16,691 nucleotides of DNA from Opitutia bacterium (GTDB taxonomy: Bacteria > Verrucomicrobiota > Verrucomicrobiia > Opitutales > Seribacteraceae): contig JABGUO010000129.1 in the NCBI GenBank assembly GCA_018646565.1, forward strand, positions 1-16,691, written 5' to 3'. Position 1 is the first letter of the stretch, and the number at the start of each line of letters is the position of its first letter. The notes beneath the pieces were generated by a model. The model saw only the letters and a list, made by a program, of their open reading frames with translations, did not search any database and was not told the DNA's origin. A program made the translations under genes and the position numbers. Shown here in pieces: positions 1-6,596 of the stretch.

Positions 1-2
1 AA

Positions 3-104
3 CGAGGACATTGCTTCCAGCGCGAGGCAGCCCCGGGCACGGGTAGCTTTACCTGGTTGGGTCGTATTTGGGAATTTATGAACCACAAGGGATTCAATCA
101 TTAG
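3..104 (+). CDS. Possible 3' end of an unidentified rightward gene (partial)
   Basis: The third forward frame is open from the left edge to a TAG at 102-104. It reads as a short tail with several aromatic residues (SFTWLGRIWEF around 45-77). The first 60 bases are visibly richer in G and C than the rest of the leader, as coding DNA might be. Frame 1 is also open to a TGA at 79-81, and both antisense frames stay open here for a short distance, so the assignment is weak. The fragment is too short for a family call. If real, it ends about 200 bp before the sulfatase at 310. Confidence 0.22.
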   Translation, partial: RGHCFQREAAPGTGSFTWLGRIWEFMNHKGFNH

Positions 105-240
105 AAAGAAAGTATAAACAACCGACAGAGTGCCAAGACTAGTCGAACAGATTAGGCTTAATCGTGCTTAAATCCCAATTGGAAGCCACAAGAATGCAAA
201 CAAGGTATTGGTTGGCAAGAAAGACCTTAAAACTCGAAAC

Positions 241-266
241 AGAATTACTGAAAAATAAGTAATTTT
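241..266. repeat. Inverted repeat in the leader of the sulfatase-fusion gene
   Basis: AATTAC at 243-248 is matched by GTAATT at 259-264 across a 10-base AT-rich spacer. One more A-T pair (241/266) and a G-T pair (242/265) extend the arms. It lies just upstream of a TATAAA hexamer at 279-284 and about 45 bp before the start codon at 310. The spacing of the arms would suit a dimeric regulator, but in AT-rich DNA a six-base match can arise by chance. The rest of 105-309 shows no gene. Confidence 0.3.
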
Positions 267-278
267 TGGTGGCAAAAC

Positions 279-293
279 TATAAAATTTTGGAG
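279..293 (+). promoter_or_regulatory. Candidate -10 box and weak ribosome binding site before the fusion sulfatase
   Basis: TATAAA at 279-284 could be a -10 element. No good -35 hexamer sits 16-18 bases upstream of it. GGAG at 290-293 is the only Shine-Dalgarno-like stretch before the ATG at 310, and its 16-base spacing is longer than usual. If 279-284 were the -10 box, transcription would begin near 291, inside or just after GGAG, so the two readings partly exclude each other. Low confidence for both. Confidence 0.2.
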
Positions 294-309
294 TGATAAC
301 ATATAGAAT

Positions 310-2727
310 ATGAAAATGTTAAATTTAGTAAAATTCATACAAACCTCAGTTTTTTGCCTGCTAACTGCACTTGCCTGTGCCCAAAAGCCCAATATCTTAC
401 TGATTTTCTCGGATGATCATGCCAAGAAAGCTCTTAGTTGCTACGGGAATAAAGATATTAAAACTCCCGCCCTTGATCGAATCGCCCATCAAGGGATGCG
501 TTTCGAGCACGCCCTCAATCCTAATTCTTTCTGCACACCTTCTCGGGCTGCGGCCCTGACCGGTAAATACTCGCACAAAAATGGTGTGACCCATCTGAAC
601 CAACGCTTTGACGGCACTCAGCAAACCTTTCCCAAACTCTTGCAAGAGGGTGGGTATGAGACCACCCTCTTTGGCAAGTGGCACCTACTCTCCCGACCTA
701 CCGGATTTGATCATTTCTGCGTACAGAAAATGCAGGGTAAACCTTGGGACCCCAATGTGTTTGAACCCCATCATGAATGGATTGACTGGACTCCGAAAAC
801 TCAACGGGAAGCTCTCCAAGGTGGGCAAAAGCTGAAGGGTTACAATAACGATATAATCACAACCGAAGCTTTATCCTGGCTCAAGGATAAGCGAGACCCA
901 CAAAAGCCTTTCTGCTTATTACTTCATCCCAAACCCCCGCATGAACCTTATGTACCACCTACCAAGTATGAGGACTTCCTCAAGGATGTATTTATTCCTG
1001 AACCCCCTACTCTCTTGGATAATTATAAAGGGCGCACACCGGAAGCAATTGCCGATATAATGAGAAATAATCGGATTATTCTAAAACCTGTCTTTAAAGA
1101 TATGCGTAAAAAATTGGAAAAAGAAAACCCTGGCATTTCTACAGACGAGTTAACCCGAAAGATGTACCAACAATATATCAAGGGATATTATCGATTGGTC
1201 AAATCGGTGGACGACAATGTGGGTCGGGTGCTTGACTACCTAAAGAGTAGTGGACTGGAAAAGGATACGCTCGTGATTTACACTTCTGACCAGGGATTTT
1301 CCTTGGGTGAGCATGGCTTTTATAACAAGCAATGGATGTATGAAAATCCTCTTCATCAACCCCTGCTCGTGCGCCTACCAGGAGTGATCAAACCCAAGCA
1401 GGTTCACGAATCTATGGTCAACCATGTCGACCTCGCCCCTACGATTCTAGACTACGCTGGACTACCCGCACCCAAAGATATGCAGGGTCATTCGCTCCGT
1501 GATATTCTCGAAGGGAGGAAGAAAAAGGTAAGGGACGAATCGTATTATCATTTCTATCAACATGGGAAAGCCCTGCCCGAAATGATTGGAATACGAACCG
1601 ACACGCATAAACTGATTCACTACCCAGGCATGCCCGGCAAGTACCAGTGGGAACTATTCGATCTCATGAACGATCCTGAGGAAATGGATAACCTCTACCA
1701 CAAAGCAAAGGATAAGAAATTACGCGAAGAAATGAGCAATCGTTTACGCAACTTGATACGAAAAGTCGAAGATCCAGTTCATGCTCCGAACCTAATCAAG
1801 CAGGCAGAGAAAAAACGCCTGATCGACCGTTTAAAGTCAGGCAGCAAACAAACGGTGGTTGCTTATGGAACAAGCCTGACTGCGGTCGGAGCCTGGGTTG
1901 ACCAGTTAAGAGAAATTTTCAACCAACAATTCCCAGGGCAGGTAGAGCTAATCAACGGTGCCCAGGGAGGGGCTAATTCGGATTGGGGAGTGAAGAATTT
2001 GGAGGAGAAAGTGCTTAAGCACAGACCAGACTGTGTATTCATCGAATTCTCGATCAATGACGCGGTGGGAAGTCGGCGAACATCTGTCGATCATGCGCGT
2101 AAGAATCTGAATAATATGATCGATCGTATTCTTGTAAAAATTCCATCATGTGAGATTATTCTTATGGTCATGAATACACCTGTCGGGCATACCCGTGAAC
2201 GAAGGCCCAACCTGCCTGCCTTTGAAAATAACTACCGTGATGTAGCCAAAGAAAGGGGATTTCAATTAATCGATCATGGTAAAGCATGGAATACTTTTTT
2301 GAAAAAGAACCCGAGCAGGTTTCTTTTTTGCGTACCTGACACGGTACATCCCGTACGGCTTGGAGGCTTGGAAGTCAGTACTCCCACGATGGCCATGGCG
2401 CTTGGACTCCAACTCGGCAATCCTGAAACGAACAACGAGCAACCATGCTTTGATTATTTATTTCGCATGATGGATGTGGACAAGAACAAAGCGGTTACCC
2501 GTGCTGAGTTTGACCAGTATTGGATGGACTCATTCAATAAGTCGGACAGGGATGGCAATGGAATGCTGGATGCTAAAGAATTATGGTCGGAAGAATTAGC
2601 GAGCGGACTGGACGGCAATAAAGACAAAAAAGTATCGTTCAAAGAATACTCCTCAGATTTCAGTAACCACTTTACAAAAAGAGATAAGAATAGCGACGGT
2701 TCGCTTGTTCGTGGAGAAATCTGGTAA
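310..2727 (+). CDS. Secreted sulfatase fused to an SGNH hydrolase and four EF-hands
   Basis: An 805-residue, three-part exported enzyme. Residues 1-24 are a signal peptide. Residues 26-485 are a type I sulfatase: metal-binding DD at 35-36, the formylglycine motif CTPSR at 75-79 (canonical), GKWHL at 122-126 and TSDQG at 325-329. Residues about 513-703 are an SGNH/GDSL-type hydrolase: the nucleophile block reads YGTSL (Ser522), block III has the usual Asn-Asp (SIND, 581-584), and Asp677 and His680 form the C-terminal DxxH pair. The last 90 residues hold four EF-hand calcium loops starting at 722, 746, 768 and 792, each with acidic residues at loop positions 1 and 12. The known chemistry of these families is hydrolysis of sulfate esters and of acyl esters. 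Removal of both from one glycan is inference. S1 sulfatases alone are usually 450-600 residues. It probably shares a transcript with the DUF1080 gene 70 bp downstream. ATG 310 is chosen because the signal peptide starts there. Confidence 0.93.
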   Translation: MKMLNLVKFIQTSVFCLLTALACAQKPNILLIFSDDHAKKALSCYGNKDIKTPALDRIAHQGMRFEHALNPNSFCTPSRAAALTGKYSHKNGVTHLNQRFDGTQQTFPKLLQEGGYETTLFGKWHLLSRPTGFDHFCVQKMQGKPWDPNVFEPHHEWIDWTPKTQREALQGGQKLKGYNNDIITTEALSWLKDKRDPQKPFCLLLHPKPPHEPYVPPTKYEDFLKDVFIPEPPTLLDNYKGRTPEAIADIMRNNRIILKPVFKDMRKKLEKENPGISTDELTRKMYQQYIKGYYRLVKSVDDNVGRVLDYLKSSGLEKDTLVIYTSDQGFSLGEHGFYNKQWMYENPLHQPLLVRLPGVIKPKQVHESMVNHVDLAPTILDYAGLPAPKDMQGHSLRDILEGRKKKVRDESYYHFYQHGKALPEMIGIRTDTHKLIHYPGMPGKYQWELFDLMNDPEEMDNLYHKAKDKKLREEMSNRLRNLIRKVEDPVHAPNLIKQAEKKRLIDRLKSGSKQTVVAYGTSLTAVGAWVDQLREIFNQQFPGQVELINGAQGGANSDWGVKNLEEKVLKHRPDCVFIEFSINDAVGSRRTSVDHARKNLNNMIDRILVKIPSCEIILMVMNTPVGHTRERRPNLPAFENNYRDVAKERGFQLIDHGKAWNTFLKKNPSRFLFCVPDTVHPVRLGGLEVSTPTMAMALGLQLGNPETNNEQPCFDYLFRMMDVDKNKAVTRAEFDQYWMDSFNKSDRDGNGMLDAKELWSEELASGLDGNKDKKVSFKEYSSDFSNHFTKRDKNSDGSLVRGEIW

Positions 2728-2797
2728 AAGTAGTTAGTTGGCAATTGATAATTCATTCAATTATTCACACGATATATCAATATTTATCCAACTACTC

Positions 2798-3436
2798 ATG
2801 AAATTTCTCCACATTTTATTCCTCCTTTACCCATTGGGTAGCCTCCCAGCGGCAAAGCTATCACAAGTAAAGGATCTATTTAACAAAGATGACTTCTCAC
2901 AATGGACTAAGGTCAATGGTGAAAAAGTGGACAAGGGATGGTCTATTGAAAATGGAATTGTACACCGCCACGCTAAAGGTGGGGACATAATAACCAAAGG
3001 AAAATTTAAGGATTTTGAATTAACCTTTGAATGGAAGATTTCTAAAGCGGGGAATAGTGGAATAAAATACCGGGCACGGGGAAGTCTTGGACTTGAGTAT
3101 CAAGTATTGGATGATCAAAAACATAGGGACAATAAGAACCCGACCCACCGAGCAGGTTCCCTTTATGAACTAGTAGCTGCCCAGGATTCAAAGACTTTGA
3201 ACCCGGTGGGTGAATGGAATAAAGGTCGGATATTCGTCAGAGGAAATCAAATCGAGCACTGGTTAAATGGAGAAAAAGTGGTCGAAATCACTTGGGGATC
3301 TGAAGACTGGAAAAAACGATTTCAAAAAAGTAAGTATCATAAGAATGAAGGATTTGGGTCATGGGAAGGTCCTATCCTTTTGCAGGATCACAACGATCCG
3401 GCCTGGTACCGAAATCTGAAAATCCAAAAACTTTGA
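2798..3436 (+). CDS. DUF1080 (3-keto-disaccharide hydrolase family) secreted protein
   Basis: A 212-residue protein with a Sec signal peptide (residues 1-19), then one DUF1080 domain, a concanavalin-like beta-sandwich. Family landmarks are GNSGIKYR (85-92), GLEYQVLDD (98-106), GSLYEL (120-125), GEWN (138-141), HWLNGEKV (154-161), GPILLQDH (191-198) and YRNLKI (204-209). Some family members hydrolyse 3-keto-glycosides made by oxidoreductases of the Gfo/Idh/MocA type. That activity is an inference here, because many DUF1080 proteins have no known substrate. The frame is open upstream to a TTG at 2738, but ATG 2798 is preferred because the signal peptide starts exactly there. No Shine-Dalgarno sequence precedes it. 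It lies 70 bp after the sulfatase fusion and is probably co-transcribed with it. An oxidoreductase that could feed it is encoded at 5093-6424 on the other strand. Confidence 0.88.
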   Translation: MKFLHILFLLYPLGSLPAAKLSQVKDLFNKDDFSQWTKVNGEKVDKGWSIENGIVHRHAKGGDIITKGKFKDFELTFEWKISKAGNSGIKYRARGSLGLEYQVLDDQKHRDNKNPTHRAGSLYELVAAQDSKTLNPVGEWNKGRIFVRGNQIEHWLNGEKVVEITWGSEDWKKRFQKSKYHKNEGFGSWEGPILLQDHNDPAWYRNLKIQKL

Positions 3437-3737
3437 AAAGGTAAGAGAAACCAAATAAAGCTTTGGCTTTAAACAACTTCCCTGATTAGTGATTTAAGAC
3501 GATAAACATAAGGTTTTGCCTCAGTAACGAACTGTTAAAACTCGAAGGTATCCGCCGGTTTCCGTTCAATAGAATTAGGAAAACAAAGAAGATGGCTCAA
3601 TTAAACCTTCGCATAACCACCCTTCCTCTTGAGAAGGGAATCATCCTAAATATTTTAAATTAAAAATAAACTTAAGAGTAATTAGTATTAAGCCATTCTT
3701 GACTTTTTTCTTCATCCCCACAGCATGCTCAATTCTT
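3437..3737. other. Non-coding spacer of about 300 bp with two weak stem-loops
   Basis: No convincing gene is seen. AAAGC/GCTTT (3457-3461 and 3466-3470, four-base loop) lies 20 bp after the DUF1080 stop codon and could be a weak terminator, but no T-run follows it. CCCTTC/GAAGGG (3620-3625 and 3633-3638, seven-base loop) is a better stem and lies about 100 bp before ppnP. The stretch 3650-3700 is very AT-rich and may contain the ppnP promoter. TTGACT at 3699-3704 resembles a -35 box but is too close to the start at 3738 to be used with a proper -10. Confidence 0.4.
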
Positions 3738-4061
3738 ATGCAAACTAGAAAATTTAATCAAGCTACAGTAACTGCAAAAGCAAATGTCTATTTTGACGGA
3801 AAAGTGGTGAGTCATTCCGTGGTACTTACAGATGGTGCCCAAAAAACACTTGGATTAATTTATCCGGGTAGCTACCACTTTAATACGGACCAAGCAGAAC
3901 AAATGGAAATCATTGCCGGTCACTGCTGCGTAACTTTAGATGGCAAGGAAGAAACAACTTCCTATGTCGAGAATCAAGCATTTGATGTTCCGGCAAACAG
4001 TGGATTTACCATCGAAGTGAACGAAGGCATTTGCGAATACATCTGTTCTTTTATCGATTAA
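3738..4061 (+). CDS. ppnP: Pyrimidine/purine nucleoside phosphorylase PpnP
   Basis: A 107-residue single-domain cupin of the PpnP (formerly YaiE, DUF1255) family, slightly longer than the 94-residue Escherichia coli protein because of extra N-terminal residues. Family landmarks are YFDGKVVSH (18-26), the PGSYHFNT stretch (43-50), QMEIIAG (55-61) followed by a beta-strand, and FDVPANSGF (82-90). PpnP converts purine and pyrimidine nucleosides plus phosphate to free base and ribose-1-phosphate. There is no signal peptide, so it acts in the cytoplasm. ATG 3738 is chosen. The frame is open to a TTG at 3699, but the residues before the ATG match nothing expected in the family. No Shine-Dalgarno sequence is visible. 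Its link to the surrounding sulfatase genes is not obvious and it may be a bystander. It converges with the hydrolase at 4092, with 30 bp between the stops and no clear terminator. Confidence 0.88.
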   Translation: MQTRKFNQATVTAKANVYFDGKVVSHSVVLTDGAQKTLGLIYPGSYHFNTDQAEQMEIIAGHCCVTLDGKEETTSYVENQAFDVPANSGFTIEVNEGICEYICSFID

Positions 4062-4091
4062 TTTTTACTAAACATCGAGGCCCAATCTTTC

Positions 4092-5081
4092 TTATAATGA
4101 TTGAAGCCCGTAAAACCGGATCGCATTTTCCCGAAAAAGTTTTTGTTCAATATGCTCCACTCGTTCGCTGTCCTCAAACCGCATGTCCGGAGGACTAAAG
4201 TAATCACGAATGATGCTTAACTGCTCGGAATAACTACCACCCCGATCCGTTACGGGCCAATTACTCCCATAAACAACTCGATCCTCTCCAAAGGCATCAA
4301 AAACAACCTTAAACACCGGAGAGTAAAAAGATTGATTCTTGGATACAGGTTTTACCCCGGCTCGCTGGAAGATTCCACTCACTTTACAGTACACATTTTT
4401 ATGAAGGGCTACTTTCTCCATTGCTTCCTTCCATTTCTCATCAAAGAGATCATTGGTAATATTCAAACCACCCAAGTGATTAATGATGATCTTCAAGTCA
4501 GGTAGTCGCTTGGCAATCTCAGTGACTTCATCGATGGTGAAATTGTGGATAAGGACATCAAGAGTTAGATCTTTTTCTTCCAGTAAAGCCAAATCACGCC
4601 AGACCGCTGCGGTAAAGAAGGCATCTCCGCCAGGGCGATCCCTCATGCGAAGGCCGACGAAGCGAGAATCTTGGGAGAACCGCTCAAGTAAGCCTGAGAA
4701 CTCATCTGTACCGATAGGTAAATTTCCAACCAATGCGAGATAACGATCAGGATTGTGTTTCACCAAATCGAGCATCCATTGGTTGTCCTCCACTCGACTG
4801 CTAGCTTCCACGATAATCGTTGAATTAATACCTTCCCGATCTGCTACTTCATCGAAGTGTTCCGTAAGAACCGGACGGTACAAAACCTTGTCCGAGACCG
4901 GAGGCCAATCTACCCCTTGCGAACGGTTGGTATCGTAGAGGTGAATGTGAGTGTCGATGATTTCCAGGCGATCAACTGAGTCTTCATTAGGAAATTGTGG
5001 AGATGGCGTGCAACAGCTCGAAAATACAAGTGCACCGGCATATGAAAAAAGGGTACATACATTGGCGAATGACATTTTCAT
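4092..5081 (-). CDS. Lipoprotein amidohydrolase-2 (COG3618) TIM-barrel hydrolase, lactonase-like
   Basis: 329 residues. The N-terminus is a hydrophobic signal ending FSSCC, a loose lipobox with Cys23 as the likely lipidated residue. The rest is a metal-dependent TIM barrel: HxH metal ligands in DTHIHLYD (His45, His47), NHLGG (His202), GSNWPV (272-277) and RENA (317-320). Characterised relatives include L-fucono- and L-rhamnono-lactonases and 2-pyrone-4,6-dicarboxylate hydrolase, and most lack export signals. The substrate is unknown; a sugar lactone is my inference from its partner. The gene starts 11 bp after the stop of the oxidoreductase (5093-6424), so the two form an operon. An earlier in-frame ATG at 5108 would overlap that gene and put nine residues before the signal peptide, so ATG 5081 is preferred. 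It converges with ppnP. Confidence 0.85.
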   Translation of the reverse strand: MKMSFANVCTLFSYAGALVFSSCCTPSPQFPNEDSVDRLEIIDTHIHLYDTNRSQGVDWPPVSDKVLYRPVLTEHFDEVADREGINSTIIVEASSRVEDNQWMLDLVKHNPDRYLALVGNLPIGTDEFSGLLERFSQDSRFVGLRMRDRPGGDAFFTAAVWRDLALLEEKDLTLDVLIHNFTIDEVTEIAKRLPDLKIIINHLGGLNITNDLFDEKWKEAMEKVALHKNVYCKVSGIFQRAGVKPVSKNQSFYSPVFKVVFDAFGEDRVVYGSNWPVTDRGGSYSEQLSIIRDYFSPPDMRFEDSERVEHIEQKLFRENAIRFYGLQSL

Positions 5082-5092
5082 AGGATGTATGA

Positions 5093-6424
5093 TCAGACCA
5101 GTTTCCAACCTTTGCGGTAGGTTCTCCCTAGAAACTTTTCCGCTTCAGGAGCATTTGGAAACTTCATATTCTTTGCATCCCACTCCAGTTTTGTCTGGGC
5201 ACGGTATGCAACATTACCCAAATGATTGGCCTCGGTCAACGGACCTGCATATGCGAAATTGCACAAGGCTTGGGGTCCCTCGCCCTTACAGGCACGGATC
5301 CATTCAGCCATTTGTCCTGGGGAAGATTCGATAGATTTCTCAGGACGCTCAAAATTCTTAAATTTCGATTCAGGTAGAAGTGTATGCTTCCCGTATTCGG
5401 ACAAAACCATTCCTTTATCACCAATAAAAAGCGTTCCATTACTCCACTGGGGAATCTTTTTATCATGCCAGATTTTTGGTTTCTCCGTTCCCTGATACCA
5501 AGTGTGTTCAACTGCTGGGTACCCATCACCCCGAGCAGCAAAAGTATATTTTACGCTCATGGATGCGGGTGCAATATCGTGATGAGGTTTTGGTCCGGAT
5601 AAAGGCTCAATCGTCAAGGGAGCATCCAATTTAAGCGCCCACCAAGGAAGGTCGTTACGATGACTACCCAAGTCTGACATAGTCCCATTGCCAAAGTCCC
5701 ACCATCGGTACCATTTGGGGCCGGGAAAATAGACATTATTAAAAGGTCGATAGGGAGCAGGACCAATCCATAAGTCCCAGTCCAGAAATTCTGGAATTGG
5801 ATGAGCTTCTTTGGGGGTATCATCAGCCGGACTCTTCCAGCCCCATGCCCGACTCACCCAAGTATGAGCCTCCCGTACTTCCCCAATCGCTCCCGATTGA
5901 ATCAATTCCACCACCCGACGGAAATTCTCTCCGGCATGAATCTGTGTCCCCATCTGAGTCTGCACACCTGCTTTGGCTGCAGCTTCAGTGATAATTCTAC
6001 ACTCATGAACATCGCGGGTAAGGGGTTTCTCACAATAAACATGTTTTTTTGCCTGCAAGGCAGGAAGCGTGGCAAAGGCATGAGTATGTTCTGTGGTCGA
6101 AACCACCACTGCATCGAGATCATCAATCTTTTCGTAAAAGTCACGAAAGTCGGAGGTTGTGCGAGCATCCTTGCACCAAGGAAAACGAGCGGCACCATCG
6201 AGATTTTTCTTATTCACATCGCAAAGAGATACTACCTGTTCATTTCGACAACCCGCGACATGCCCGCGACCTCTCCCACCTACTCCGATCAACCCAATCG
6301 CAAGTTTACCATTGGGGGATTTGGAATGAGTGATGGCAGGAAATCCAGCTACTGCTGATGTTACAGCAGCTCCTCGAACAAAGGCTCTTCGACTTAAGGG
6401 GGGAGAAACGTGTTGATTATTCAT
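5093..6424 (-). CDS. Tat-exported Gfo/Idh/MocA family oxidoreductase
   Basis: 443 residues. The N-terminus has a twin-arginine signal (SRRAFV at 11-16, then an alanine-rich stretch to about 33). A Rossmann domain begins at about residue 40 with the dinucleotide loop GVGGRGRG (47-54), and CEKP (131-134) is the conserved nicotinamide-site motif carrying the catalytic lysine. The C-terminal half is the alpha/beta substrate domain, ending in a tail (RTYRKGW) that I associate with exported PVC-group members. Members oxidise or reduce sugars with NAD(P). Tat export suggests the protein folds around its cofactor before leaving the cytoplasm, as in Zymomonas glucose-fructose oxidoreductase. It is the first gene of a two-gene operon with the lactonase-like lipoprotein. 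The substrate cannot be read from the sequence. A 172-bp gap separates it from the sulfatase upstream, and no Shine-Dalgarno sequence precedes the ATG. Confidence 0.92.
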   Translation of the reverse strand: MNNQHVSPPLSRRAFVRGAAVTSAVAGFPAITHSKSPNGKLAIGLIGVGGRGRGHVAGCRNEQVVSLCDVNKKNLDGAARFPWCKDARTTSDFRDFYEKIDDLDAVVVSTTEHTHAFATLPALQAKKHVYCEKPLTRDVHECRIITEAAAKAGVQTQMGTQIHAGENFRRVVELIQSGAIGEVREAHTWVSRAWGWKSPADDTPKEAHPIPEFLDWDLWIGPAPYRPFNNVYFPGPKWYRWWDFGNGTMSDLGSHRNDLPWWALKLDAPLTIEPLSGPKPHHDIAPASMSVKYTFAARGDGYPAVEHTWYQGTEKPKIWHDKKIPQWSNGTLFIGDKGMVLSEYGKHTLLPESKFKNFERPEKSIESSPGQMAEWIRACKGEGPQALCNFAYAGPLTEANHLGNVAYRAQTKLEWDAKNMKFPNAPEAEKFLGRTYRKGWKLV

Positions 6425-6453
6425 GGCAATTTGACGGTTGGTTGGTTAATCGG

Positions 6454-6483
6454 GTTATACTTTTTGATGAACAAAAAAAGCAA
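6454..6483 (-). promoter_or_regulatory. Candidate sigma-70-like promoter for the oxidoreductase/lipoprotein operon
   Basis: Reading leftward, TTGCTT (6478-6483) and TATAAC (6454-6459) are separated by 18 bases and would start transcription near 6447, about 23 bases before the ATG at 6424. The pair resembles TTGACA/TATAAT. It supports a separate transcription unit for 5093-6424 and 4092-5081, although read-through from the sulfatase operon is possible. Three GGTT repeats lie at 6437-6447 in the presumed 5' leader, plus-strand reading. Confidence 0.35.
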
Positions 6484-6550
6484 GACGTGCAACCGATCAG
6501 TTTTGATAAAGTAAAACAAATAGGATGAAGGTACTTTTAAAAACCCCTCA

Positions 6551-6577
6551 AATTTTCAATTTTACAGGCCGAAAATT
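6551..6577 (-). terminator. Inverted repeat after the beta-domain sulfatase, possible weak terminator
   Basis: AATTTTC (6551-6557) and GAAAATT (6571-6577) are perfect seven-base arms around a 13-base loop, beginning about 20 bp after the sulfatase stop codon. In the leftward transcript a GGGG-TTTTT stretch follows. The stem is almost all A-T, so it would be a weak terminator. It could instead be an operator for the leftward operon that starts at 6424. Confidence 0.28.
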
Positions 6578-6596
6578 ACAGTTCAGGAAATGCCTG

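Noticed and set aside
168..392. Leftward open frame of 74 codons overlapping the start of the fusion sulfatase
   Set aside because: It lies antisense to the signal-peptide region and promoter leader and has no recognisable motif; it is a chance frame.
2738..2797. Upstream TTG start adding 20 residues to the DUF1080 protein
   Set aside because: A normal signal peptide begins exactly at ATG 2798, and the extension would place a polar segment before it.
3699..3737. TTG start adding 13 residues to PpnP
   Set aside because: The extra residues (MTFFFIPTACSIL) match nothing expected in this small family; ATG 3738 already gives a slightly long protein.
5082..5108. ATG 5108 as the start of the lipoprotein hydrolase
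   Set aside because: It would overlap the oxidoreductase and add nine residues before a well-formed lipoprotein signal; ATG 5081 follows the stop by 11 bp.
5797..6358. Long rightward open frames inside the oxidoreductase gene
   Set aside because: They are antisense to a gene with clear Tat, Rossmann and EKP motifs and show no family features.
6437..6447. GGTT triple repeat as a tandem-repeat or phase-variation tract
   Set aside because: Only three imperfectly bounded units, too short to be called a repeat locus.
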